Source: an uncultured Eubacteriales bacterium
GTDB lineage: Bacteria; Bacillota; Clostridia; Oscillospirales; Oscillospiraceae
DNA: 64,000 nucleotides
NCBI GenBank assembly: GCA_900552015.1
Contig: URXY01000002.1
Coordinates: 21,006 to 85,005 of the forward strand
Direction: 5' to 3'
The position numbers and the translations under genes are program-made. This document shows positions 26,002 to 34,064 of this stretch, one piece after another; position 1 is the first letter of the stretch, and each line of letters starts with the position of its first letter. The notes beneath the pieces are model-generated. The model ran no database searches and was not told the DNA's origin. It saw nothing but the letters and a program-made list of their open reading frames with translations.

Positions 26002-27735
26002 TCACACGTAGCGCTGGTGGATGACGTCGAACACACCGCGCGTTGTGAGGCGCAGCGTCGGGATGACGGTCAGCGCCATGAACGAAAGCGTCATGAAGGG
26101 GTCGACCCCGCGCGAGACGCCGAGGGCAAAGGCCTGCTCCTTGGCATTCTCCAGCGCTTCGTTGACCTCGATGAGCGGCGCTTCGCTCATGATGCCCGCG
26201 ATCTGGAGCTGGACCTCACCGAGCACCTTACCGCCGTCCATCACGACGATGCCGCCGCCGAGCTCGACGACGCGGTTGACCGCCGCAGCCATATCCTCTT
26301 CGTTCGCACCGACGACGATGATGTTGTGGCTGTCATGCGAGATGGACGTTGCCACCGCGCCGGACTTGAGGCCGTAGCCCTTGATGTAGCCGATGCCGAT
26401 GTGGTGCGTGTTCTTGTGGCGCTCGATGACGGCGATCTTTAAGATGTCGTCCTCGACGCTGATCTTCTCGGCGTAGCCCGCGTCGGTCGTGACGATCTCG
26501 CCGGGGATCATGCCGAGCACGGCGCGCGGGCGGGACTCGATAAAGTCCTTCGCCTCAAGGTGCGCAACGTGGAACGTCTCATGCGAGCGCTTGACGAGGT
26601 GCGGATCGATCTCGGGCGCTTCAAACGGCGTGACGTTCTTTCCGTCGAACATCAGCTTGCCCTTTTTGTAGACCTCGAGGATGTTGAAGTCATCGAAGTT
26701 GTCGATGACGACAAAGTCGGCGAGGAAGCCCGGCGCGATCGCGCCGCGGTTGTTGAGCAGGAAGTAGCGCGCGGCGTGGTGGCTCGCGCATTTGACGGCG
26801 ATGATCGGGTCGACGCCCGCTTTGATCGCCCTGCGCACGATGTAGTCGATGTGACCCTTTTCGAGTAGGTCATTCGGGTGCTTGTCGTCTGTGCAGAACA
26901 TACAGTAGGTGTAATACTGCGGCGTGAGCAGCGGGAGGAGCGCGTCGAGGTTGCGCGCCGCCGTGCCTTCGCGGATCATGATGTACTGCCCGCGCTCGAG
27001 CTTGGCGATGGCATCCTCAACGGTGCTGCATTCGTGGTCGGAATAGACGCCGGCTGCGATATAGGCGTTCAGGTCGTTGCCCGTGAGGCCGGGCGCGTGG
27101 CCATCGATCTTCTTGTGGTGCGCCTGCGCGGCGACGATCTTTTCAAGCACCTGTTCGTCACCGTTCGCCACACCAACATAGTTCATCATCTCAGCAAGGC
27201 CTTCAACACGGTTGTGCTCGTAGAACGAGTCGATCGCGCGGTAGTCGAGCACCGCACCGGATTCGTCGAGCGGCGTCGCAGGCACGCAGGAGGGGAGCAT
27301 GAAGCGCACGTCGACAGGCAGGTCCTCTGTTGCCTGTAACATATACTCGATGCCGTCGGTGCCCATGACGTTCGCGATCTCGTGCGGGTCGGTGATGACG
27401 GTCGTGGTGCCGTGCGGTACGACCGCGTTGGCAAATTCCTTCGGGGAAACGAGCGAGCTTTCCAGGTGGATGTGTGCATCGACAAAGCCGGGCAGCACGA
27501 GCTTGCCGCCCATGTCGACCTCGAGCGCGCCCTCGTAATGCTCGCCCATGCCCGCGATCAGCCCCTCGGCCACGGCAATGTCGCCGTGACTGAGTTCATT
27601 GCAGAATACATTTACATACGTCGCGTTCTTGAGCACGAGGTCAGCCTTCTGCCTCCCCGAGGCCACCTCGACAACGTGGAGCTTCTTGTTCAGCTTGCGG
27701 TTGATCTTGCCTGCGTAGCTTTCCCGGTATGCCAT
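26002..27735 (-). CDS. ade: Adenine deaminase
   Basis: This 577-residue metal-dependent amidohydrolase converts adenine to hypoxanthine and ammonia. The metal site HIHLESS lies near residue 90, with further conserved segments KCASHHAARYFLLNNRGAIAPG and the C-terminal DGGKVLGEVQLQIAGIMS typical of AdeC. Length matches Bacillus subtilis AdeC (577 residues). It converges with a phosphoribosyltransferase gene; together they support purine salvage. The leader of about 70 bases is too short for a purine riboswitch. Confidence 0.95.
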   Translation of the reverse strand: MAYRESYAGKINRKLNKKLHVVEVASGRQKADLVLKNATYVNVFCNELSHGDIAVAEGLIAGMGEHYEGALEVDMGGKLVLPGFVDAHIHLESSLVSPKEFANAVVPHGTTTVITDPHEIANVMGTDGIEYMLQATEDLPVDVRFMLPSCVPATPLDESGAVLDYRAIDSFYEHNRVEGLAEMMNYVGVANGDEQVLEKIVAAQAHHKKIDGHAPGLTGNDLNAYIAAGVYSDHECSTVEDAIAKLERGQYIMIREGTAARNLDALLPLLTPQYYTYCMFCTDDKHPNDLLEKGHIDYIVRRAIKAGVDPIIAVKCASHHAARYFLLNNRGAIAPGFLADFVVIDNFDDFNILEVYKKGKLMFDGKNVTPFEAPEIDPHLVKRSHETFHVAHLEAKDFIESRPRAVLGMIPGEIVTTDAGYAEKISVEDDILKIAVIERHKNTHHIGIGYIKGYGLKSGAVATSISHDSHNIIVVGANEEDMAAAVNRVVELGGGIVVMDGGKVLGEVQLQIAGIMSEAPLIEVNEALENAKEQAFALGVSRGVDPFMTLSFMALTVIPTLRLTTRGVFDVIHQRYV

Positions 27736-27810
27736 GCGTATTCCTCCTTATTTTGTTGTGTTTGACCAGTTTGCAGGATGTTTCGTCCATCTTCCTCGGT
27801 TATTTTTTAT

Positions 27811-27839
27811 AGGATACTACGTTCCATTGCACTTGTCCA
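27811..27839 (-). promoter_or_regulatory. Probable promoter of the adenine deaminase gene
   Basis: On the minus strand TGGACA (27834-27839), 17 bases and TATCCT (27811-27816). Confidence 0.5.
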
Positions 27840-27910
27840 GCAGAAAAAGCTGAAAGTTATTTAGTAAATCTGACGAAAAGTAAGATGCCAGACGGTTTTT
27901 GAGGTTTCCG

Positions 27911-27939
27911 TTTACAAACGCGAGCAGATATTGTATAAT
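27911..27939 (+). promoter_or_regulatory. Promoter of the membrane protein at 28059
   Basis: TTTACA (27911-27916), a 17-base spacer and TATAAT (27934-27939). The leader to the start codon is about 115 bases. Confidence 0.7.
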
Positions 27940-28058
27940 AAATCAAAAAGAACAATTTGAGATCCGGGCCATTTCCTTCAAGCACAGGACTTCATCCCAT
28001 TTCCGCAGCAAGAGCGCGCCGTAAATTCATTCACGATATGCAGAAAGGAGCGAAGCGT

Positions 28059-28730
28059 ATGCGTTCAAGACTCTCCCCGCCATCCGACCCCTTGAAGCCA
28101 CGCCCCTCCTCGGCCATCATATTCGCGGGCAACGCCGTCGTCTTTTTTGGCCTGTCACTTTTGACGCAGCGGATGATCTACAGTTTTCTCTTCGCCGTTA
28201 CCTTCCTTCTGTTCGTGTATGAGATCGTGGCGCTGCGGAAGCAGGAAAGGACGCAACGCGGTCTGCATCGCCGGGACTATTCCGATGCAGAGTATCGATC
28301 GCTGGGCATGACTCGCCCACAAAAGGACCGGCGCGGCGCGGTGCAGAGCGCGATTAATGTGCTTTTGTCGCTCGCCATCGGTGCGATCACACTTTGCAGC
28401 TTTACAACAAATGACCCGGCACTCTCTCCCCTTCTTGGTGCAGCCATGCCCCTGCTCGTAATGCTGCTCGACTACAACGCTGTCCGCTTCACATGGCAGG
28501 AGATCAGGCATCAGAAATTCCGGCTGACGGTGTACGCCCTGTCACTTCTGCTGTTCCTTTATCACCTGCTGGCGGCATTGGGTGTCGTATCCATCCAAAG
28601 CCTGCTCCCCGAGCAGGTCCGGTTCGAGGTGAATTTTCTCCTGAACCTCGCCTTTGCGCCGCTCCTGCTGGTGACGATCTATTTCGCTGTTCGGGATACA
28701 TGGCGGCACATGTATGACAGGCCGCTGTAA
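28059..28730 (+). CDS. Hypothetical multi-pass membrane protein
   Basis: This 223-residue protein has a short basic N-terminus, two closely packed hydrophobic segments (about 17-55), a charged cytoplasmic stretch with RRDYSDAEYRSLGMTRPQKD, then four more membrane segments. The start is fixed at ATG 28059 by AGAAAGGAG; upstream in-frame ATG codons lack a site. No family motif is recognised. It is monocistronic with its own promoter. Confidence 0.7.
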   Translation: MRSRLSPPSDPLKPRPSSAIIFAGNAVVFFGLSLLTQRMIYSFLFAVTFLLFVYEIVALRKQERTQRGLHRRDYSDAEYRSLGMTRPQKDRRGAVQSAINVLLSLAIGAITLCSFTTNDPALSPLLGAAMPLLVMLLDYNAVRFTWQEIRHQKFRLTVYALSLLLFLYHLLAALGVVSIQSLLPEQVRFEVNFLLNLAFAPLLLVTIYFAVRDTWRHMYDRPL

Positions 28731-28764
28731 CGGTACGGTCTTTATCCTTTTCCCGTCTTCCGCA

Positions 28765-28806
28765 AAAAAGAGGACCATCTCGCTCACAGACGGCCCTCTT
28801 TTTCAT
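28765..28806 (-). terminator. Hairpin between converging genes
   Basis: On the minus strand AAGAGGGCCGTCT pairs with AGATGGTCCTCTT through two G-U pairs and is followed by TTTTTTG. It probably ends the DUF2000 gene transcript. Confidence 0.6.
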
Positions 28807-28858
28807 TTTTCCGGCATAGGTCCAGTGACGACCCCAAACCTTTCCTTACAGCCGTCGT

Positions 28859-29281
28859 TCACCGCAGGAGCGGCAGACTGCCCGTGAGCTTGTTGACCTG
28901 TTTCTTCGCACCGCACAGGGCAATGCCGAGGTATTGCAGGTCCTCCTCGGGCGTATCCGCCATCTTCTCGACAAATTCCGCGTAGGTCTTGCAGCCTTGC
29001 GCAAGGTCAGAAAAGTCCGCCGCGGTGATGTCCGCAAATTCCCGTTCGCATAGCCTTGCCCGCAGCGCACGCAGACTCTCCGGCGAGCCCTTTAAGATGG
29101 GTACGGGAAACTCGATGATGCCGAGGTGCTCCCCGCCGCTTTTGTCGACTACATCTGCGCCGACGACCTCGGGCAGTTGTCTTCCCAGCGTGATACCGAG
29201 GATGGCCGCCGTGTTCGCAATAACGCCGTGCGGCAATTGTTCATCGATGACCATGACACATTTTTTATTCGTGATATCCAT
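28859..29281 (-). CDS. DUF2000 family protein
   Basis: This 140-residue protein begins MDITNKKCVMVIDEQLPHGVIANTAAILG and contains LPEVVGADVVDKSGGEHLGI. This is the pattern of DUF2000 proteins, which resemble peptidyl-tRNA hydrolase-fold domains and are often adjacent to AraC regulators. The biochemical role is unknown. The start at 29281 is the family start; the gene follows an AraC-type regulator on the same strand, so regulator and DUF2000 probably formed an operon. Confidence 0.8.
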   Translation of the reverse strand: MDITNKKCVMVIDEQLPHGVIANTAAILGITLGRQLPEVVGADVVDKSGGEHLGIIEFPVPILKGSPESLRALRARLCEREFADITAADFSDLAQGCKTYAEFVEKMADTPEEDLQYLGIALCGAKKQVNKLTGSLPLLR

Positions 29282-29307
29282 GCTTTTCCTCTTTTCTGCA
29301 AATAGCA

Positions 29308-30030
29308 CTACGGTCTGCGCGTGCCCTCTTCCCCGCTGCGGAACATTTCCCGGTAAATGCCCGGCGGCAGGCCAAGAAAGCGGCTGAGGTAGTTGGTGAG
29401 ATGGCTCTGGTCGGAATATCCCGTGCGCAGCGCTGCTTTGCACGGCGGCACGCCCCGTTCGAGCAGTTCTTTCGCCCTTCCGACGCGGATATTTTCCAGA
29501 TACCGGTAGGGCATCATCCCCTTTTCTCTGGCAAAGGCGCGCAGGAGGGTCGACTTGCTCAGTCCCACACAGCGACAAAGCTGTTCCAGCGAGATGTGTT
29601 CGGCGTAATGCCGCTCCATGAAGGCACAGACCGCTTTGACTTCATCCGTGCAGCTCGGAATGCTGCATGCAGCGATCTGTCCACAGCGTTCCGACAGCAA
29701 GGCTAGCAGTAAAAGCAGTGCTTCTTCCTTACCGAACCCGCTCGAGACCTGCATCACCTGCTCGTGCAGCGCGCGCAGGCAGCAGGCCTCCTCTTCATCA
29801 TGCAGGACATTCTGTAAAAAGCGGAGCGGTGTGTGCTCGCCCGCGATCTCCTCCATCAGGACATTCGTCGTCTCCCGACTGATGTTCAGCGCACGGTAGT
29901 CGAGCGTGCTGCCGTCGCTTTGGGTACAGGCGTGGCTGTCGCCCGGGCCAAAAAGCAGGAGGTCGCCCGGGCCGAAGGGCCATTTTCTTTTCTCCTGATA
30001 AGAGCAAGTTGACAGGCGCGCATGTTCGTG
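29308..30030 (-). pseudogene. AraC family transcriptional regulator, 5' end lost
   Basis: The C-terminal AraC double helix-turn-helix is complete (YAEHISLEQLCRCVGLSKSTLLRAFAREKG and GYSDQSHLTNYLSRFLG). Upstream the same frame continues through a cupin-like sensor domain (KRKWPFGPGDLLLFGPGDSH) to EHARLSTCSYQEK, then meets a TAG at 30031-30033. No start codon remains for that domain. The missing 5' end coincides with the promoter of the divergent TcdA-like gene, so a deletion or rearrangement joined the two. An internal ATG at 29856 could give a 182-residue product but has no ribosome site. Confidence 0.7.
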
Positions 30031-30037
30031 CTAATAT
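30009..30037 (+). promoter_or_regulatory. Promoter of the TcdA-like gene
   Basis: TTGACA (30009-30014), 17 bases and TAATAT (30032-30037). It overlaps the broken 5' end of the AraC gene on the other strand. Confidence 0.75.
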
Positions 30038-30081
30038 TCCTATCATTGTGCTATGTTATTCATTCAGAGGGTCGTCAGCGT

Positions 30082-30630
30082 ATGTTGGATCAATTTTCAA
30101 GGACACAACTCCTTTTGGGACAGGAGGGAATGGCGCGGCTATTCTGTGCGCGGGTCGCGGTATTCGGCATCGGCGGCGTGGGCGGTCACGCGGTAGAGGC
30201 GCTCGCGCGCAGCGGCGTCGGCACGCTCGACCTCATCGATGACGACCGGGTCTGCCTGACGAATCTGAACCGCCAGATATTCGCCACGCGCAAGACCGTG
30301 GGGCAGTACAAGATGGACCCCACCGCCTTTGAGGTGACGGATATCTGCAAGACCTCCGTCTGTCCGCTCGCGCGCGTCATGCGCCACGAGCTCAAAAAAC
30401 GCGGCATCAAGTCGCTGAAGGTCGTCTATTCCAAAGAGCCTGCGCTGACGCCCATCGAAGATATGTCCATTAGCTGCCGCGCACACTGCATCTGCCCACC
30501 CGGCACGGCACGCAAATGCACGCAGCGCCGTCAGGTCCCCGGAAGCAATGCGTTCGTCCCCGCGGTGGCCGGGCTCATCCTCGCCGGTGAAGTGGTGAAA
30601 GACCTCGCCGGATATCAGGCCGCACCATGA
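30082..30630 (+). pseudogene. TcdA/ThiF-like tRNA threonylcarbamoyladenosine dehydratase, internal deletion
   Basis: The product starts like a normal E1-like dehydratase: adenylate-binding GIGGVGGHAVEALARSG, DDDRVCLTNLNRQI, TVGQYK. It ends with the family C-terminus FEVTDICKTSVCPLARVMRHELKKRGIK and GSNAFVPAVAGLILAGEVVKDL. Between GQYK (about residue 77, base 30312) and MDPTAFEV, some 75 residues normally lie, including the second half of the adenylation fold. The loss is in frame, leaving 182 residues against about 250. The enzyme would make cyclic t6A in tRNA; this form is probably inactive. AGAGGG precedes the start. Confidence 0.8.
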
Positions 30631-30641
30631 GCGGAAGCAAC

Positions 30642-30680
30642 AAAAAGTACCGTTTGCCGAATGGCAAACGGTACTTTTTC
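30642..30680. terminator. Bidirectional terminator between TcdA-like and TPM genes
   Basis: The 17-bp stem AAAAAGTACCGTTTGCC and its complement with loop GAAT has T-runs on both strands. Confidence 0.9.
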
Positions 30681-30705
30681 TATCTGCTGGTCATTCAGGA
30701 TGGCC

Positions 30706-31767
30706 TCAGCGTCTGCCGCCGAAGCCGCCTCCGCGGCCGCCGCCGAAACCGCCGCTCCGGCCTCCGCCAAAGCCACCTCCACGGCTGCCGCCGAAACCGC
30801 CGCCGCGGCTGCCGCCGCCAAAGCCACCGCCCCGGCTGCCGCCGAAGCCACCGAAGTTTCCGCTGCCAAAGCTGCCGCCGCGGCCGCTGCTGCCGAATCC
30901 GCCGAAGGAATTACCGGAACCGCCCGAGGGCCGTCTCGGCTGCTGGGGCGGGCGGCGATCACCACCGGAGGAGCCGCCGCTGCGCGGCGGTCTGGGTCCG
31001 CCCTGCGGAGGACGAGGCCCTCCCGAACGGGGCGGACGCGGGCCGCGCGGGGGACGGCGTCCCCAGAAGATGGGGTGATACATCACCGTCGGCACGCCCA
31101 TGCCGGGCATCATGTAGCGGCGGCGATAGCGGCAATAACGCATGCCGTCAAGCATGATCCAGAGGACAAAGAATATGATGAGGATCATGATGAACATCAC
31201 ACCGTTGGCCGCCTCGTCCAGCGCCGCCTCGCTCTGCTGATACTGCTGGCTCAGCTCCACATGGAGCGCGGCGCAAAGCGAGCGCACCGCGGCGTCATAA
31301 TCGCCCTTCTGCACGCTGTCTTCCATGCAGGAGGCAACGAAGCTCTGTGAGAGCGAGCTGAGCAGATCATAGAAATCGCCGCTTGCGAGCAGGTAGTAGT
31401 CCTGCTGCTGCTTTGCGATGAGCAAAACGGCATCGTTCTCGCCAAGCTGCATCTCCATGGCGCAGTCATACGCCGCATTCTCCATGTCGCTTTCTGAATC
31501 CGTCGTAACGACGGCCATGATGCTGCCAAACATCTTGTCCCAGTTGGCGTTGTAGAGGCCGACGGCCTCCTCAGTCTTATCGGAAAGAACACCGGCATCA
31601 TCGCGCACATACTGCGTAAAGGCCGCCGTGGAAAGCGAGGGATCGAGCTTTTCCCCGCCCTCCGGCGTAGAGACGGCGGGCGTCTTGTGCAGTCCCCACG
31701 CACTGGATGCGACGATCGCCAGAATCAGCACGACGATGGCGACGCCGCGTTTTTGAAAGAATTTCAT
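30706..31767 (-). CDS. TPM-domain membrane protein with Arg/Gly-rich tail
   Basis: This 353-residue protein has an N-terminal hydrophobic anchor (about 9-25) and an extracytoplasmic TPM (TLP18.3/Psb32/MOLO-1) domain (about 50-175: YVRDDAGVLSDKTEEAV through MEDSVQKGDYDAAVRSL). A second membrane helix (about 190-212) precedes a cytoplasmic low-complexity tail of about 120 residues: first PRPPR/GG repeats, then FGGSRGGGFGGG repeats. TPM proteins are involved in membrane protein quality or stress functions. The tail resembles RGG-type RNA- or lipid-binding disorder. It is followed, in operon order, by nothing further; TelA and XpaC homologues lie directly upstream. Confidence 0.85.
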   Translation of the reverse strand: MKFFQKRGVAIVVLILAIVASSAWGLHKTPAVSTPEGGEKLDPSLSTAAFTQYVRDDAGVLSDKTEEAVGLYNANWDKMFGSIMAVVTTDSESDMENAAYDCAMEMQLGENDAVLLIAKQQQDYYLLASGDFYDLLSSLSQSFVASCMEDSVQKGDYDAAVRSLCAALHVELSQQYQQSEAALDEAANGVMFIMILIIFFVLWIMLDGMRYCRYRRRYMMPGMGVPTVMYHPIFWGRRPPRGPRPPRSGGPRPPQGGPRPPRSGGSSGGDRRPPQQPRRPSGGSGNSFGGFGSSGRGGSFGSGNFGGFGGSRGGGFGGGSRGGGFGGSRGGGFGGGRSGGFGGGRGGGFGGRR

Positions 31768-31790
31768 ATGCTTCTCCTATCCGGAGCGTC

Positions 31791-32957
31791 TCAGCTTCTC
31801 AGCTCCATGAGCTTCTGCTTCAGCTCGCCTTCAATGCGCCCGAGCTCCGCTTCCGCTTCCTTGCGCTTCTGCGCGCCCTCGCGCTGGATGTTCACGACCT
31901 CGTCGAGCGTAGTGATGAGCTGCTCGTTGGTGTGCTGCAGCGTCTCGATATCGACGATGCTGCGCTCGGCCTCCTTGGCCGTGGCGATGGTGCCCATCTT
32001 GAGCATGTCGGCGTTCTTCTTGAGCAGTTCGTTCGTCGTCTGCGCCACCGCGCTCTGTGCGGCCGTGGCCTGACGGCTGTGCTCCATGCCGAGCGCGAGC
32101 ACCATCTGGCTCTTCCAGAGGGGGATGGTGTTGACGAGCGAGGACTGGATCTTTTCGACCATCAGCGTGTCGTTGTTCTGGAGAAGTCTCGTCTGCGGGC
32201 CCATCTGGAGCGACACCATGCGCGTGAGCTCCAGGTCGTGCAGCTTCTTTTCAAAGCGGTCGCACTTCTGCGCGTAGTCGTTGTAGGCCTGCGCATCCTC
32301 GGCAAGGCCGCTCGCCTCCGCCTTCTTGCGCAGCTCCTCCAGCTCGCCGGAGCGGACCTCGGCAAGGCGCTTCTTGCCCGCGATGATGTACATCGTGAGC
32401 TCCTTATAGTACTTGAGGTTCAGCTCATACATCTGGTCGAGCATCGCGATATCCTTCATCAGCGTGACCTGATGCTTTTCAAGCTCGGATACGATGCGGT
32501 TCACGCTCGTCTCGGCCTTGCCGTACTGCGCGCGCATCAGCTCGAGCTTGTCCTTCTGCTTGCGGAACAGGCCGGCGAGGCCCTTCTTCTCTTCCTCCTG
32601 GCCGAAGCCCTTGACCTCGACAACGAGGTTCGAGAGCGTCTCGCCCACCTCGCCCAAGTCCTTGTTGCGCACGGAGGAGAGGGCGTTTTCAGAGAACGTC
32701 GCCACGCTCTTCTGTGCGGCCACGCCATAGTTGAGCACAAGGTTCGTATCCGTAATGTCGATCTTCTTCACAAACTCGTCGACAGCAGCTCTCTCCTGCT
32801 CGGTGAGCATGCTCTCGTCGACCTTGACGGGCTCGACCTCTTTTTTCTTCTCCTGCTCGGGCGCGGGCGCGTCCGAGGTGAGCGTCAGCTCGGGGACGGC
32901 CTCCTGCGCCGCTTCGGTGGGGTTCAGGGTCAGCTCGGGCATCATGTTGTCGCTCAT
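31791..32957 (-). CDS. Toxic anion resistance protein, TelA family
   Basis: This 388-residue, highly helical protein contains the TelA core (ALSSVRNKDLGEVGETLSNLVVEVKGF, GLAGLFRKQKDKLELMRAQYGKAE, TLMKDIAMLDQMYELNLKYYKEL). The N-terminus is acidic and proline-rich. Family members are tied to tellurite and cell-envelope-agent tolerance; the mechanism is not known. It is the third gene of the XpaC - small membrane protein - TelA - TPM run and starts 1 base after the small protein's stop. Confidence 0.88.
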   Translation of the reverse strand: MSDNMMPELTLNPTEAAQEAVPELTLTSDAPAPEQEKKKEVEPVKVDESMLTEQERAAVDEFVKKIDITDTNLVLNYGVAAQKSVATFSENALSSVRNKDLGEVGETLSNLVVEVKGFGQEEEKKGLAGLFRKQKDKLELMRAQYGKAETSVNRIVSELEKHQVTLMKDIAMLDQMYELNLKYYKELTMYIIAGKKRLAEVRSGELEELRKKAEASGLAEDAQAYNDYAQKCDRFEKKLHDLELTRMVSLQMGPQTRLLQNNDTLMVEKIQSSLVNTIPLWKSQMVLALGMEHSRQATAAQSAVAQTTNELLKKNADMLKMGTIATAKEAERSIVDIETLQHTNEQLITTLDEVVNIQREGAQKRKEAEAELGRIEGELKQKLMELRS

Positions 32958-32958
32958 A

Positions 32959-33228
32959 TCATTTCTCCTCCGTATTTTGGCTTTGAGTTTGTTCTTTTTC
33001 GTGCTTTTTGATGCGCTGGATGCGGCGCAGGCACAGCAGCGTGGCCAACGCCCAGATCAGCGCGGAATAGTAAAGCGTATCCCTGTGCAGATGCAGCGCG
33101 CCGATGATGCTTGCCACACACATGATGGCAAAGATCGCACAGAAGATCGGGTCGAGCCACACGCCTTTCAGCCGTTTCAATATCCACGCATTGACTTTGG
33201 CGTTGAACGCCATCACTTTCTTTCGCAT
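32959..33228 (-). CDS. Small membrane protein of the TelA/XpaC cluster
   Basis: This 89-residue protein has a basic N-terminus (MRKKVMAFNAKVNAWILKR), two hydrophobic helices (about 28-65) and a charged tail ending KKHEKEQTQSQ. No family is recognised. It lies between XpaC and TelA genes with gaps of 12 and 1 bases, so it should act with them at the membrane. GGAG occurs before the start. Confidence 0.75.
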   Translation of the reverse strand: MRKKVMAFNAKVNAWILKRLKGVWLDPIFCAIFAIMCVASIIGALHLHRDTLYYSALIWALATLLCLRRIQRIKKHEKEQTQSQNTEEK

Positions 33229-33240
33229 CGCCTTTCTCCT

Positions 33241-33921
33241 TTACAGCTCGAGCTTGATATCGTCCTGCGTGGCGGCAGCCGTACCGCCGTCGCTGCTCAG
33301 GCCCTCTTGCTTCATCATGTTTTCAAGCACCGTGATATCGGTGGAAATATCCATTGCCTCGCTGCCAAAGAGCATATCGAGCTGCTTTTCAAAGGCGGCG
33401 ACGATGGTACTCATCATGCTCTCCACACGCTGCATGGTCGCGTCGATGTTCTCGCCGCTCACGCCCTGCGCGCCCATGCGGTCATAGGCGTTTAAAAGCT
33501 TAAGGGTCGTTGGCAGATAGTAGTCCATGAACTTGCGGATCTGCGGCAGCTTCGACGGGTCGGATTTGACCTGCGCGAAAATTTTCGCGCTCAAGTCCTC
33601 GAGCCGGTCGATGTCGGCGGAGATCTTCTCATCCTTGATGGACGTGTTGAGCCGCTTCATCTCGGAGATGGCAAGATTGCCGTCCTTGATCATCTTGTCG
33701 AGCTCGGGGTTGCCGGTGCTCTCTTCCTTTTTCGGCGGGTCTGGGACCGTGACCTCGACCGTGCCGCACACGGCGTTCATAATGAAAAATACCACTGCCG
33801 ACGCCGCTGCTACCAGAATGAAATGCGGCACGCGATAGAGCGGGAAAAGCAGCGCATAGATGACCCACGTCCCCGCCGCCGCATAATAGGGGACCGTCGA
33901 TCTGCGTTTGACCGTCGCCAA
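33241..33921 (-). CDS. XpaC-like (5-bromo-4-chloroindolyl phosphate hydrolysis) family protein
   Basis: This 226-residue protein has two adjacent N-terminal membrane helices (about 12-50) and a long helical cytoplasmic domain (NPELDKMIKDGNLAISEMKRLN, FMDYYLPTTLKLLNAYDRM), the architecture of XpaC proteins found with TelA. The start is a TTG at 33921: a perfect AGGAGG lies 8 bases upstream at 33930-33935, whereas the in-frame ATG at 33969 has none. It is the first gene of the four-gene envelope cluster. Confidence 0.85.
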   Translation of the reverse strand: MATVKRRSTVPYYAAAGTWVIYALLFPLYRVPHFILVAAASAVVFFIMNAVCGTVEVTVPDPPKKEESTGNPELDKMIKDGNLAISEMKRLNTSIKDEKISADIDRLEDLSAKIFAQVKSDPSKLPQIRKFMDYYLPTTLKLLNAYDRMGAQGVSGENIDATMQRVESMMSTIVAAFEKQLDMLFGSEAMDISTDITVLENMMKQEGLSSDGGTAAATQDDIKLEL

Positions 33922-33959
33922 GGCGATCGCCTCCTGTTTTGAGATAATTTGACTGATAT

Positions 33960-33988
33960 ATGATACCACAACGCTGCACTGCGGTCAA
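33960..33988 (-). promoter_or_regulatory. Promoter of the XpaC-TelA-TPM operon
   Basis: On the minus strand TTGACC (33983-33988), 17 bases and TATCAT (33960-33965) lie about 35 bases before the TTG start. Confidence 0.65.
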
Positions 33989-34017
33989 GCAAAGCCGCCT
34001 CCGCACGGCTGATTTTA

Positions 34018-34053
34018 CAAAGAAAGCGGCGCTCCGCGAGGGAACGCCGCTTT
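34018..34053 (-). terminator. Terminator of the MacB-like ABC operon
   Basis: The 9-bp stem AAAGCGGCG/CGCCGCTTT flanks a 13-base loop just beyond the permease stop, with TTTCTTT after it. Confidence 0.65.
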
Positions 34054-34064
34054 TCGTCTGCTTT

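Noticed and set aside
27736..27840. Purine riboswitch upstream of adenine deaminase
   Set aside because: The leader is only about 70 bases, with none of the conserved three-way-junction sequence.
30627..31350. Ala- and Arg-rich plus-strand frames opposite the TPM gene tail
   Set aside because: They are the antisense reading of the Gly/Arg-rich repeats, with no ribosome site and no family features.
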